Shown: positions 41,236-52,931, counted from the first letter of the stretch. The stretch is 64,000 nucleotides of DNA from Sycon ciliatum (GCF_964019385.1 NC_088644.1:42899192-42963191), one strand, 5' to 3'. Notes: a model not told the origin generated them from the sequence alone. Program-made: numbers and translations.

Positions 41236-41943
41236 TGTTGTCCGTGCCCTTTTGGCACGTGTGTGCCCCTTTTGGCACGTTGGTGCGGACCGCGCGCGGA
41301 CTGCGCCGGTTGGAGATTATCGTACATGTTCTTGTTGTTGTGCGCATGCTTGCATGCTTATCGTGCGCATCCTGGTTGTTTTGGGTGCCTTCTTCCTGAG
41401 ACTCTCCTTGGAGCAACAATGATAATCTGTCCTCTGAGTGTGGCGTATGTGTGATGAATGAATAAGAGAGTAATCGGAAGGGCTATCGTGCGAGGCAATA
41501 AAACCCCCCGACGACAATTGGCGCCCAGCTAGTGGCATCGTTCCCCACGACCCTGTCTTCTCGTTTTGTTTTCTTCTCTCCCATCCTCAGGAGAGGATGC
41601 ATTTTTTTTCATGTGGAAGTATGTTGTCCGTGCCCTTTTGGCACGTGTGTGCCCCTTTTGGCACGTTGGTGCGGACCGCGCGCGGACTGCGCCGGTTGGA
41701 GATTATCGTACATGTTCTTGTTGTTGTGCGCATGCTTGCATGCTTATCGTGCGCATCCTGGTTGTTTTGGGTGCCTTCTTCCTGAGACTCTCCTTGGAGC
41801 AACAATGATAATCTGTCCTCTGAGTGTGGCGTATGTGTGATGAATGAATAAGAGAGTAATCGGAAGGGCTATCGTGCGAGGGAATAAAACCCCCCGACGA
41901 CAATTGGCACCCAGCTAGTGGCATCGTTCCCCACGACCCTGAG
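41236..41943 (+). mobile_element. tandem LTR-primer site-LTR-primer site remnant
   Basis: Two 281-bp LTRs (41236-41516 and 41622-41902) are nearly identical. Each starts TGTTGTCCGTG and ends ACGACA, and each holds AATAAA 20 bp before its end. Each is followed by about 40 bp of the same leader (ATTGGCGCCCAGCTAGTGG; one base differs), where TGGCGCCCA is a plausible primer-binding site. Only about 105 bp separate the LTRs, ending in a T-run and GTGGAAGTA before LTR2. So internal sequence is nearly all deleted, and a third LTR or body once followed LTR2. Gypsy or BEL class is not decidable. Confidence 0.8.
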
Positions 41944-42700
41944 ATCGTTTTCGTTTTCGCCGTGGCTTCAAATCTTGCCTTCTCCACGCGTCCTCGCCAT
42001 GGCTCCGCTTTGCTCCATCTGCTCAACCCTGTCCTCGGAGCTCCTACTCAGGTGAGCCTGCTTTGTCTGCCCTGCGTAATGTTTTGTACCTTGTACGTAG
42101 TTCTCCTGGTACTAGTCTTCGATTTGGGATTTTCAAATAATTGTTTCGCTTCGTGGCATTGAAGTCCCGTGTTGTTCTCTTGTGTACAAGTACCTCGTTC
42201 GAGCCTCGCTCCTGTTAGTAGTAGGGAGTTCACATGATTTTTTCATGTTGGCAGCTGGCCATTTCTAAGCGGATTTTTGAAACGTATGGGGTAAAACCAA
42301 GTAGCAGCCGAAATTTGGAGTGGATACCTTGAAAAACAACAGAGTTATGGTGATTTGAAGTCGCGGCAAATTCATCATGAAAGTGCATACATCGCATGGC
42401 ACCAAAGGCATCTTCGGACCAGCCCTAGCTACACATAGCAACCGATGAACTTCTCCAGATTGTCTTGAAACTCCACCCAAGGAGTAAACACAGTCTGTAG
42501 GATACCAAATGAAAATTAATTTTCAAATTCAGTTACAGACTTTCAAATTCTGTCCATAGCAACCACCATGGCAACCGCTCTGACCGCATACATCGGATAT
42601 GGATATTAGGAAAACCAGGAATATATCATTGCAGGAAAGGTAATTCTGAACACCAAGCATATTGTTAATGAAGAAGCAGTGGATTAGAGAAGATGAAACA
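41944..42700. other. LTR leader continuation and unassigned DNA
   Basis: The first part after 41944 no longer matches the leader of LTR1. I see no gag-like coding. The rest is unassigned. Confidence 0.35.
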
Positions 42701-44980
42701 ACAAAACGTGAGTGGCATTGAAGAGTTTTATGTTTTACAGCAGTGTTAGATATTTGCGACACCGTGTCTGGTGACGGCGGCCAAGATATAGACGACCATG
42801 TACTTAGTAACTCCTGGAAATGCAATAAGTCAGGTTTTTATGGTGCAACACTTGGTACGCGCTTTGGAGCTGGCTCCAAATCCCCAGAGTCCTGGTCAGG
42901 ATCAGTAGTGCCGGGTGCCAGTACAGACCTTGCCGGCCCAGTTGCGGCGGCGGGATGTGGTGGCCGAATTTGTGATACCAGATGCGAGAACTATGGCAGG
43001 TAGCAGGGACTTCAGGTTGTCCACCAGCTTCTCCACGGGGTGCTGCCGCCCATCCTTCGAGAGGGAGAATGTGGCAGCTGGTGCATCATGGTGCACAAAG
43101 TTTTACGGAACAGAAGCTGTGCCCTCAGCGCACTTCGTTTTTCAGCAACAGTGCGGAGGGCTGCCACACCAGCTGGAAGCTCAAATACCTGCTCAGACGG
43201 CAAATGCTACTGCTCTTTGTTTGCTTTCAGGAGGTAAGTACGTCTGTCTTCAGTCTGTTCACTTTGCCAGACACTGCCTTCGAATTTAAAGTTGAACATT
43301 CTCTCCCAGATATTCCTTCCAGCCATGTTGTGAAAGCCTTGAACGTCAGTTTCTCCGTTTCTTTTAATCGGAAAAGCTCCAACACAAGACCATTGGACAA
43401 GTTCTCAGCACTACGCTTCAGCGACGTAAATGCATCGTTGTTTTCCACTGAATTTAGCAGCGACGTCCGAGTCAAACCCAGCACTTTACACACCCAGCAC
43501 TTTACACATATCTCCAACGACGTCCTTGCTGCTGTCACCTGTCTCCTTTTCTGTGTGACTTGCCATCGTTCAGGTAATTTTGCAGACTTTTGCTACTTCC
43601 TGAAGTTGCAGGACGACTCGATCTTACTAAATTCGAGGGTGCTCTACACGAATATGAGCGTTTCCTCGGCGAGCAACCAAAAGAAAATACTGAAAAACAC
43701 GATCGAAAAGTTCCTCCAGAACTTTGGACGTCTGAAAACGGTTCAATGAAGGCAAGCGACACACCAAACAAAAGCTACTGTCTTCACGAACCAGGAAATG
43801 GCCGTCTTCTTGATCAAAAATTTGAGCTTGCAGCAAAACATTCAAAAAAACGCGACGCTGCCCACCTGGCCACGTCATGCGTACATCCGCGTGTAGAGAC
43901 CCAATGTATGTGCCCGGTCACGTGATTGAACTCCCTATTAGTAGCGATGTCAGAGTGCCGTGCCACGTGACCTCCACGCTTGTCGCTGGATTCCCTAGCA
44001 ACCAGCTGAAATGATGGCACAAAAGGCCAGTACGGCAGAATGCCAGTCGCGGCCAGAGCGTGCAGTACTTGGCACGCGGGATATTCAAATGTGACCTGAA
44101 GACGTCAGTGACAAGCTTGGTCGTGACTATTGCCACGAAAATAGAAGATGAACTTTCGTATCCGCGTTTGTGCGGGCGCGCTGCGCCTACGGAGCTGGGA
44201 GTATGGCCGCCGACAAGTTAGCGTATGTTCAGTCGCCTTTTTCATCTCTTGCGCTGCCTGATACAGGTTTGATTTTAGTTCCATCGTGTTCCCCGTCGTC
44301 CAATTTAGTTTCCTGCCAAGTTTCACCGGCGTATCACGCCGCGCACCAGACTTGTAGTATTTTTCGCGACAGGTACTCCATTGCTGGATACACCGCCATC
44401 ATGAGTGTTCGTCCAGCAAAGGGACAGGCGGTGAAGATGTTTTGTCGAGTCTTGGACTCAAGGAGGAGCAGCTATTGCAGGATAAGCCCCTGCCTAGCAT
44501 GATCGGAAACGTTTCAAATGCATTGGTGTTAGAACTGATGAAGTTCAAAGCGGACCACCACCAGGATCATAATCTACTTGTCGAACTCTTCTTGTCTTGG
44601 AGAATGGCCAAATCACAACTCATACTTCGGCTACTCTTCAACAGTCTTCTTGAATTTCTCCAACAGTTTGCAGCAACAACAAAAAAAAACAGTACAGCTA
44701 CGGTATGTACATTTTGTACAGTGCGCAAGATTATTCATGAGCCGCGATCCCTGTTGTCAAGACCGATTTTGTGCCGTGGTGAGATCTGGTTTGTGTACAG
44801 TGCGGCATGGTGCTTTTCGACAATGGCGGCGCTTACCCCGCGCACTCTAAACTGGAATAAGTCCACTATATTTGCTCCGATTTGCTTCAAACTTTGCCAG
44901 TATACTCTACTTGTCTTCAGGAATCGGATGGTATTACAATATTTGCCCGATTCTCAAAACAGAAATTTACCCTGACATCG
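42701..44980. other. region with exon-like ORFs, unassigned
   Basis: Two stretches encode similar peptides in opposite orientation: minus 43330-43400 (LSNGLVLELFRLKETEKL) and plus 44500-44560 (VSNALVLELMKFKADHHQ). A plus-strand segment at 43590-43925 (LLPEVAGRLDLTKFEGALHE) starts next to a 3' splice-like TTTTGCAG. These look like pieces of a duplicated gene or a transposon-borne protein. I do not recognise the family and cannot define exons. Confidence 0.3.
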
Positions 44981-46452
44981 CTACTGTTAGTACATGATTG
45001 TGGCCCACGTTGTGTGCGGTGTTTTGAACCAGTGTACATTGTCGCCCTCCGGCCTCTGGCTGTTCGAGTGGTCGTGTGCACTGTGTTTTCACACCTTCTG
45101 ACTTGAAAGTTCTGTTGTCGGTGCTGTCGTGCATGCTCATCGTGTTGCTTGGTACGTCATCATGGTAGTCAGCATGGGTAGCTTTGCTCGTGTTTGCTTA
45201 CTCGCCCTGTGTTGTGCACTGGTGCACGTCGTTTCGGTGTCGTCGGACTGCTCCGATCCTGTGTCGTTCGATTTGTTTCAGTTTGGTAGATGTCCCCATC
45301 GATTTACTCGATGTGGTGGCACTCCGTCGTTTCCAGTTTCAAGTACAAGTGCTTTCTTTTTCGTTTTACTAGTATTCATGTTTTGTGTCGAGCGTTTTAG
45401 TGCTCCGCCTGGTTGTCCCGCTCATCTGGAATGGCTGACGCCCAGTGGTGTAACATGCTTCTGAGATTCTCGTTGACGGTCCGGGTGGCAATATTTCTGT
45501 GAGTGTGTTGTTTGGTATTTGTGTTTTGGCACGTGGGTCTCTTCATTTCACCTAGGGGGGCGTCCGATCATGGTGAGCCACGGTCTGCCTGGTGGGCTGG
45601 TGGGATCCAGCGCTTATTTGTATCGGTTCGCCTTGCGGGTGTTCGGTTTCCGTGTTTTGCTGGCTGGCCTTTGTGCGTCCCAGTAGGGTTCAGGACGGTG
45701 TTTTTGTTGTGTTTCGTGAGCGGATGTGTTTCACGCGTGATATTCAGGTTCAATCCCTGTGGGTTTTTTCAGGTTAGAGACCTGTGGTTTTTTCAGGTTA
45801 GAGGCCTGTGGTTATTCAGGGTAGCGCCCTGTGGTTTTTCTATGTTAATTTTTGTTTGCGTATTGGTGACCGATTTGTTTGTGTGCTATCTGGTGTCCTC
45901 ATGGATAGACTGCCCCTGTATCCGTAGGCGTGTTCAATGTTGCTGTTCTGCCATTCCTTCTTGTGGTTTTTCTTGTCTGAATTTTGGCTCCTAGTATTGC
46001 TGAGATGTTTGCGTCAGTCCGTGTTTCTTCCTTTCTGTGTGTGTCTCTGTGAGTTTTCGTAGCCCCATCGGCTGCGCGATGGTTTTCCGGACAACTCCTG
46101 TGCTGTCAGATGACTGGTCACCCGGTTCAGCTGCCGCGGTCTTCGCAGTAGCGTCGGTTTGCCTTGGCTTCGCACCAGGGCGAGGTGGTTGTTTTCCGGG
46201 GGCCCCACGCCTGAAAGAGGGCGGTTCCCTCTATGGGTGGGCCCGGTCTGTTTTCTTTTCACACATTTGTGCCTTGGCTTTTTCCCCGTTGTCCAGAGTT
46301 ACGTCTCTTACTGTTTTGGCCCTGCATGTTTTGTTTCTATTCTCCTCTGTATTGTGTTCACATTTGATTTCTTTTTCTCCTGTCTTTCTTCTAATTTTGT
46401 TTTGATTGCTTCCATCCACAGGAGTGGATGTCTTTTTTTTGATGGGGGATAG
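44981..46452 (+). mobile_element. probable 3' internal part of an LTR element, non-coding
   Basis: G/T-rich DNA without a usable frame. It ends with CACAGGAGTGGATGTC, a T-run and GATGGGGGATAG immediately before the LTR at 46453, parallel to the sequence before LTR2 at 41622. A 24-bp tandem repeat lies at 45758-45842 (CCTGTGGTTTTTTCAGGTTA units, about 3.5 copies). Confidence 0.45.
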
Positions 46453-46883
46453 TGTTGTACATGTAGCTGCGCTTGTGTCTCTTCGTTGTACATGCGGTTG
46501 CACGTGTAGCTCTTTGTCGTACATGTGGCTGCTTTTGTGTCTCTTTGTTGTACATGCTGCTGAGTCGTGGTACATGCTGCTGCGCTGTTTTTGACTCCTG
46601 GGTACATGCGGCTGCACCGTCTTCTGTCCCCGTTGGTACACACTTGCTTGTCTTGTCCCCGTTGTACGCCTTCACTATAATATATTCTGTTGTCTCGTCT
46701 TGTCTCCGTGTCAGTCGTCAGTCGTTCGTTGTCAGTGTTGGTTCTTCTTTATGAGTTCCCCAGTCGCCTACTGAAATGAAGTAGAAGAAAAAGTACTCTA
46801 ACAATTTGCACTAGTCCTGTGTTGTGTGGCGTGGCGAGGAGCCTAGAGGTAGTTCGTTCACGGTTCTCAAACCCGTGACGACA
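46453..46883 (+). mobile_element. 431-bp LTR of a second LTR family
   Basis: Starts TGTTGTACATG and ends CGTGACGACA, with a purine-rich tract just upstream. Its first 170 bp hold degenerate repeats of TTGTACATGYRGCTGC plus a CTTTGT-like spacer. Relation to the 41-kb LTRs is limited to the termini. The partner LTR was not found, so it may be solo or the 3' copy. Confidence 0.55.
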
Positions 46884-47217
46884 CATGTGGCAGCAAGTAA
46901 GTTGTGCCCAAGCCAGGTTTTCTATAGCTCTCTGGCTAGATCATGTACGCACTGTACCAGGCAAGCAGCAGCAGCAGCAGGGTGCACTGGGTTCTGACAT
47001 GATGTTCTAGTTCCACTCTCACTAACACAGATCCAACGACTGCAGTTACACGCTCTTGGTGATTATCTGCTCTTGTTGGCGCGAATTGGAAAAGAAACGA
47101 AGATGATCATTGTGTGTACAGTAGATATATACGTATTGAATGTAGACCTGTGTGCAGGATATTGCTGGGGGGTTTATTTGTAGAAATGATTTGAGTAGGC
47201 GAATGAAATTCATGCTC

Positions 47218-47710
47218 GGAGAACACTACATTATGGAATGCTCTTCTCAGAGAACACTACATTATGGAATGCTCTTCTCGGAGAACACTACATTATGGAA
47301 TGCTCTGCTCGGAGAACACTACATTATGGAATGCTCTTCTCGGAGAACACTACATTATGGAATGCTCTTCTCCGAGAACACTACATTATGGAATGCTCTT
47401 CTCGGAGAACACTACATTATGGAATGCTCTGCTCGGAGAACACTACATTATGGAATGCTCTTCTCGGAGAACACTACATTATGGAATGCTCTTCTCGGAG
47501 AACACTACATTATGGAATGCTCTGCTCGGAGAACACTACATTATGGAATGCTCTTCTCAGAGAACACTACATTATGGAATGCTCTTCTCGGAGAACACTA
47601 CATTATGGAATGCTCTTCTCCGAGAACACTACATTATGGAATGCTCTTCTCGGAGAACACTACATTATGGAATGCTCTTCTCGGAGAACACTACATTATG
47701 GAATGCTCTT
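47218..47710. repeat. 31-bp minisatellite, ~16 units
   Basis: Unit GGAGAACACTACATTATGGA plus ATGCTCTTCTC, 31 bp, about 16 copies with three variable positions (TT/TG, and G/A/C before GAG). As 31 is not a multiple of 3 and the unit has no stop in any plus frame, all three forward frames are open and give the same 31-residue peptide repeat. I read the long ORFs as by-products. Confidence 0.97.
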
Positions 47711-47905
47711 CGATGGTTTGGAGCCAACTACTAGTATGTTGGGAATGACCAACGGTCCTCAGCGTTCGTTCAGCACTTCCATGAGCGACACTGACTCCCG
47801 CTGCTGTCTGGAGTTTGCGAGGTGTTTGTCGCGCTGGAAATGGAGTATGACTGTGAGTTGACACCCCTAGTGATGTTTAGGCTCGGAGAGCACGCATTTC
47901 TTTAA

Positions 47906-47963
47906 CCTACTCAAGCTCAACTGATGAGGGATGAATTTCCCGAAACACCATATATTGAGTAGG
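47906..47963 (+). ncRNA. hammerhead ribozyme-like core
   Basis: CTGATGA (47921-47927) is followed by a perfect stem II, GGGA/TCCC with loop TGAATT (47928-47941), then GAAA. Stem I can form as CTCAA (47916-47920)/TTGAG (47955-47959), or as the 9-bp CCTACTCAA (47906-47914)/TTGAGTAGG (47955-47963). U-A precedes the stem I 3' strand, as cleavage requires. Stem III is weak (ACACCATAT), which lowers confidence. It follows the 31-bp minisatellite by 0.2 kb. Confidence 0.55.
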
Positions 47964-48261
47964 GAGTGATGCTTTCTTGCAGGCTTGCCGGGTGAAAGGT
48001 TCAATGGACTTCTCGTGTGCTCTGGATGGCAGTCGTGAGTCAGTCGAGTGAGAATTCAAGTCGGCAGGAATAGCGCAACCTCCCATGTAGGGTCATCATC
48101 ATCATTGGAAACGGCCTCTTGTACGTGCTTGAAACGGTGATAACCGAGATTCTGTGCAAAAATCGTGATAGATATTCAAGTAAAAGTATGACATTTAACA
48201 GTTGAATGATTAGTACCAAGTAGATATTCAAATGCTGATTATTTTACCGGGTAGATATTGA

Positions 48262-49119
48262 TATTGGGCAGGCATAGTGGGATGGTCTAAGACCATGATT
48301 GAGAAACAGAGGGTACCAGGTTCAAGTCCTGCTTGGAAGCGGAAGGAATTTTTCCAGCCGTGCTGCGACCCACAGTTTTTTGGGAACTTGTGGCCTGGCA
48401 CGAGGGTAACATGGATGCAGCTAATGGGATTTCGGTCTTTATCCACTTGGTGGTGGGTCTGAGCTACTCACCTCCCACCGTTTAGGCGCTAGCGCTGCAT
48501 CTGCGCCTTTGATCCTGGAGGGTGGTGGCGTTCCCACGACGGATGCGGAAAACTGGGCTTCCAGCCGAGTCTCACGCGACCCGTGAATTTTTTTTTTTTA
48601 ATTTAGGCCACACCAAGTTTTTTCATTGTTTCTCGTCACCGCGCGCGTACCTTTCTTGAGGATTGGACCAAAAAAAAATCTCGCGTCCCGGTAAACACGC
48701 ATAAAAAAGGCGTTGTAAAAGTACGCGCGGCGTCAAATCTGGAGTGCAGTGCTAGTGCACGAACCGAAGGACGACTTTTGCACCGTGTATGTACGCATAC
48801 CATAATTTTAGCACAAGCGCGCACTTGGCTGTTCTTTTATGTACCCCTTGTATAATAACTTTGGTTTGCTTTCTTTCCTATTTAAATAACATGCAACACT
48901 GGACTTCCTCACCAGAGGCCGGTGCAGGAGCCTGGTTTTCTGGCTGTATGTTGCAATTGACTGTCACACGTGGTGTATAGTCTGATTTTAGGTCATAAAT
49001 TGGGCCTTTGTAGTGTAAATAGCAGTTTTTGTTTTTCAAACCCTATTTTGTTTTTTCCGCCCGCGTTCCTTTTGAGATTTTCAGGTGACGAGAAACAATG
49101 AAATAACTTGGTGTGGCCT
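48262..49119 (+). mobile_element. tRNA-derived SINE, split by a MITE
   Basis: Flanked by the 10-bp duplication TAGATATTGA (48252-48261 and 49120-49129). Copy 2 of the LINE shows the empty site. A tRNA-like head holds an A-box-like GGCATAGTGGGATGG (48271-48284) and a B box GGTTCAAGTCC (48319-48329). The body ends in a T-rich tail (48588-48600). The MITE at 48606 sits in the last bases of the tail. Confidence 0.8.
48606..49118. mobile_element. 513-bp Harbinger-type MITE (TTA duplication)
   Basis: Inverted ends GGCCACACCAAGTT...CATTGTTTCTCGTCACC, nearly perfect over about 36 bp, with TTA on both sides (48603-48605, 49119-49121). No coding. Confidence 0.88.
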
Positions 49120-49220
49120 TAGATATTGAATGACAGATGATGTTACTTTACCAAATAGTTATTTAAAAAATGTGATGTTATCCATAGTGATATTGTTGAG
49201 AGGCATAGCATAAAAATTCA

Positions 49221-51179
49221 CTATGCGGCCAAACGACACTGGGCCACAAAGGAACTCACCCGCCGTCTGTTATAAGACCCTCGGCAACCACGAAAGCACG
49301 TAATGGCCCACCTCAAGAGGCAAAACGACAGGCGGGTACGCAACATACCCATGACAACAGGATATTTGAGATCCTGGCTTCTCTCTACAAAGAGAGAGGC
49401 AAGAGACTTTAGGAATTGAGTTGTTTCAGGCCCGCTGAATCCATAGGTCGAGAACACCAGTGGGGTGAACGATCCTCGCTCGACATTCACAACGCGGCTG
49501 GCATATTGATTCTTTTTTTGCCCGTTCATGGGACTTCAGCTGACTCAAGGCTTTTGATCGAGACAACACGGACGCTGCGGGATGGGTAATCCGCACATCA
49601 AAAAAAGCGTCTTGTTGCCATGACCAAAAACCCCGAGCCCGCACATCAAAGACGAGCTTCAGTACTTCTGTTGAGCGAACGCCCTCCTGGTAGATCCTCA
49701 TCACCGCACGGCAATAATCTAGGCTCGGTCTCGACGTCAACAACACCTGCCTCTCTCAGGAGACCGGCGATAAGGTCTCTCACATCGTTGTGCCTAGCGA
49801 TTGTGTACCCACCAGTAGCGCAAGTGAGAGCGTGTGCGACACTGAGATCCACTCCACACACGCATTTCTCCGACAGTCCACTCAATCTATGACCATACCG
49901 GATGCATAGAGCGTCCCGGAAATCTGATTTCTTTAAAATTGTTCCATGCTGCCAGCGGGGAGCCACCGTAAGCCACGATGATAGGCCCTTCTCATTTGCG
50001 ACTTCTACCAAGAACTGCTGCTCGGCAGTCAAGCATAGCTTGATATCGGCTTGGCGACGATCTACATCCCCGATCCTGGCCGCACGCGTTGTCCTTGCAA
50101 TGTGCCGTGCATCGCCCACTGCATCACGGACCGGATCATGTGTCAAGATTAATTGATCCGGATTCGCCAGCACACCAATATTTCCATCAGGCTGTGCGAT
50201 TTTCTCCTGGGCTTCCATCTGTGGCACACAGGAAACATCAAGAGAGCTTGTGTAATCGCCGGTCAGCAGCAGCTGTACCAGAGGCTTGGTCACTGCCCTT
50301 GACGCAATAAATTCAGCAGGTGCACTAGCCGCCAGAACGGGAATGGCAAGGCCACCATACCGGACGGGGAATGTCAACAGCTCTCTCTCTCTCAGGACTA
50401 CCAGGACGGACACCATCGCCAAGTAGGGCCGGAAGCAGACGTTCATCAATCACGGTGTCGATCGCCGTCAGGAGCTCTGGAGAACATGGCGAACAACGAA
50501 TGCGATAGGTCCAGGAGCTCGACAAACCTTTAGTTAATACGCTATAGGCTGCCTTTGGCTGTGTGGTTGCCATTGAAGACAATGTATCCAATACCCGTCC
50601 CCACTTCTGGACACGCCGCTCCATAAAGGAAGAACAAAAATCCTCGCTGCCAATCACACCTCCAAGATATCGGCTACCATCAGTTGTGATGACGACGCCA
50701 GAGCCCTGGAACTGTAGCCGAGCATCCTGTTCATACTGAGGCTTTACAAGGAGAACGGTTTTCTTGGGATTCGGGAAATACCCATAGCCTGGACCAATCT
50801 GACTGATATCGTTCCAATATGACCATAGTGATGGTATCCTACCCCAGGCTGAATCGTCATCTGCATACCATCCCTGCTTTACTGATACGTTGGTATCCCG
50901 AAGTCGCCTGATCAACGGGACGGTCGCAAGAGCGTAAATAGCCATGGCCAACGGATCCCCCTGGCAGGTCCCTTCACGGGACAGAATCTCACCACCTCCC
51001 GAGACAAAGAGGCGGATCGGGCTGCCATAGGTGTTGCTGAAGATCTTGGACATAGCAGGGCACACACGCGGTACATTATGCAGAGCCGCCTTCCTGTTCA
51101 GTGAATTAAACGCATTGCTAGCATCCACAAACAGGACACCCTCAACGTCATCCTGTTGGAACAGCTCTTAAGCTGCGTG
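49221..51179 (-). pseudogene. RLE-type LINE protein, copy 1: reverse transcriptase to C-terminal endonuclease, frame-broken
   Basis: It enters at the RT (GIP...), has a TAA near 51170, then motif A FVDASNAFNSLNRK, motif B GTCQGDPLAMAIYA, motif C WYADDDSAWG and YLGGVIG. Frameshifts follow at an AG run near 50385, at an extra A near 49645 and at an extra T in a T-run near 49515, each clear against copy 2. The C-terminal part holds the zinc knuckle CVCGVDLSVAHALTC and the PD-(D/E)XK-like endonuclease signature ARLDVRARGFW...AFFDVRITHP. The lesions fit replication slippage, so it is a dead copy. Confidence 0.88.
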
Positions 51180-51211
51180 CACACCAGCCTCGCATGCGAA
51201 TGGAATGCCGA

Positions 51212-52284
51212 TCATCATCATCATCATTGGAAGCGGCCTCTTGTACTGGCTTGAAACGGTGATAACCGAGATTATGTGCAAAAATCGTGATAGATATTCA
51301 GGTAAATATATGACATTTAACAGTTGAATGATTAGTACCAAGTAGATATTCAAATGCTGATTATTTTACCAGATAGATATTGAATGACAGATGATGTTAC
51401 TTTACCAAAATTAATAGTTATTTATAAAAATTTAATGTGATGTTATCCAAAGTGATATTGTTGAGAGGCATAGCATAAAAATTCACTATGCGGCCAAACG
51501 ACACTGGGCCACAAAGGAATTCACCCGCCGTCTGTTATAAGACCCTCGGCAACCACGAAAGCACGTAATGGCCCACCTCAAGAGGCAAAACGACAGGCGG
51601 GTACGCAACATACCCATGACAACAGGATATTTGAGATCCTGGCTTCTCTCTACAAAGAGAGAGGCAAGAGACTTTAGGAATTGAGTTGTCTCAGGCCCGC
51701 TGAAACCATAAGTCGAGAACACCAGTGGGGTGAACGATCCTCGCTCGACATTCACAACGCGGCTGGCATATTGATTCTTTTTTGCCCGTTCATGGGACTT
51801 CAGCTGACTCAAGGCTTTTGATCGAGACAACACGGACGCTGCGGGATGGGTAATCCGCACATCAAAAAAAGCGTCTTGTTGCCACGACCAAAAGCCCCGA
51901 GCCCGCACGTCAAGACGAGCCTCAGTACTTCTGTTGAGCGAACGCCCTCCTGGTAGATCCTCATCACCGCACGGCAATAATCTAGGCTCGGTCTCGACGT
52001 CAACAACACCTGCCTCTCTCAGGAGACCGGCGACAAGGTCTCTCACCTCGTTGTGCCTGGCGATTGTGTACCCACCAGTAGCACAAGTGAGGGCGTGTGC
52101 GGGACTGAGATCCACTCCACACACACATTTCTCCGGCAGTCCACTCAATCTGTGACCATACCGGATGCATACAGCGTCCCGGAAATCTGATTTCTTTAAA
52201 ATTGTTCCATGCTGCCAGCGGGGAGCCACCGTCAGCCACGATGATAGACCCTTCTCATTTGCGACTTCTACCAAAAACTGCTTA

Positions 52285-52285
<1 letters not shown>
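51212..52285 (-). mobile_element. RLE-type LINE, copy 2 (5'-truncated) in a TCA/TGA microsatellite
   Basis: It begins (minus strand) right after (ATG)19 at 52287-52343 and ends at the (ATG)5 of 51211-51225. Only the C-terminal quarter of the ORF and the 3' UTR are present. Confidence 0.88.
51486..52283 (-). pseudogene. C-terminal endonuclease domain of the RLE-type LINE, copy 2, frame intact
   Basis: An uninterrupted frame from KQFLVEVANEKG to the stop: zinc knuckle CVCGVDLSPAHALTC with HNEVRD, then TEARLDVRARGFW, QDAFFDVRITHP and the conserved tail (LRTRLSFCLLRWAITCFRG). The apparent N-terminus of repeated methionines is the translated microsatellite. No reverse transcriptase remains, so it cannot move. 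It serves as a reference for reading copy 1. Confidence 0.85.

Positions 52286-52286
<1 letters not shown>

Positions 52287-52343
<57 letters not shown>
52287..52343. repeat. (CAT)19 microsatellite
   Basis: Uninterrupted, directly at the 5' truncation point of copy 2. Confidence 0.98.
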
Positions 52344-52931
52344 GTGACCAAGCCGCTTTTACGGGCAACAATATTATGAATATAAAACGCAAGGTATTGT
52401 AAGAGCAATTTTCTGAAAATAATGTTAAAACACGAAATATAAAAATGCATTATCACACCGTAGCCACTTTTATGGGCAAATTCCAATACAAGGCAATAAG
52501 AAAACGAGGATGAAGTTAACCTTTTAACCCAAAGAAAAGACAAAAGATGTCAACAATAGAACTACAAATATAAAAAACAAACATCAGGTCATAAAAACTA
52601 CTTTAAAACATAACCAAATGACAGCAAAGCGTGGAGAATGAGATTGACTTACAAAACAAAAGTAGTCCTACTATGCTTACAAAACAGAATCTACCTACAC
52701 ACAGAATCTACCTACACCACTAAGGAAGAAACATTAAATGATTGCAGTCTCACAAACACCGGCCTCTATCTAACGACCCATCAAACAATAACTCCTGAAA
52801 TTCTTGACTGACTTTTTCTGGTAGGAGCTACGGCAGCCACGAAAACAGGTCATTGCCCAACGGAGTAAAGTGAACGAGAGCAGGCACCGCAATCGACCCA
52901 TAACCAGCGAGTAGGCCAAGTCACTGTGTTT
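52344..52931. other. intergenic
   Basis: AT-rich. The region 52795-52915 reads, on the minus strand, like the end of a related LINE (FTLLRWAMTCFRGCRSSYQ), so a fifth, small C-terminal fragment is likely at 52820-52925, again next to the microsatellite. Confidence 0.5.

Larger units (their letters stand above)
48093..51209 (-). mobile_element. RLE-type LINE, copy 1 (5'-truncated) in a TCA/TGA microsatellite
   Basis: On the minus strand the element starts at 51209 directly after (ATG)n and ends at about 48106 before another short (ATG)n. Its 3' UTR (49220 to 48106) is the same as that of copy 2, apart from a nested SINE plus MITE. It lies head-to-tail with copy 2, separated only by the microsatellite. 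Confidence 0.88.

Noticed and set aside
42982..43749. 255-codon plus-strand ORF
   Set aside because: The peptide changes character along its length and overlaps splice-like sites; the conserved peptide in this stretch is on the other strand.
47152..47861. Three long forward ORFs over the tandem repeat, and a CRISPR-like look
   Set aside because: The 31-bp units are contiguous with no unique spacers, so it is a minisatellite. Frames are open only because the unit has no stop.
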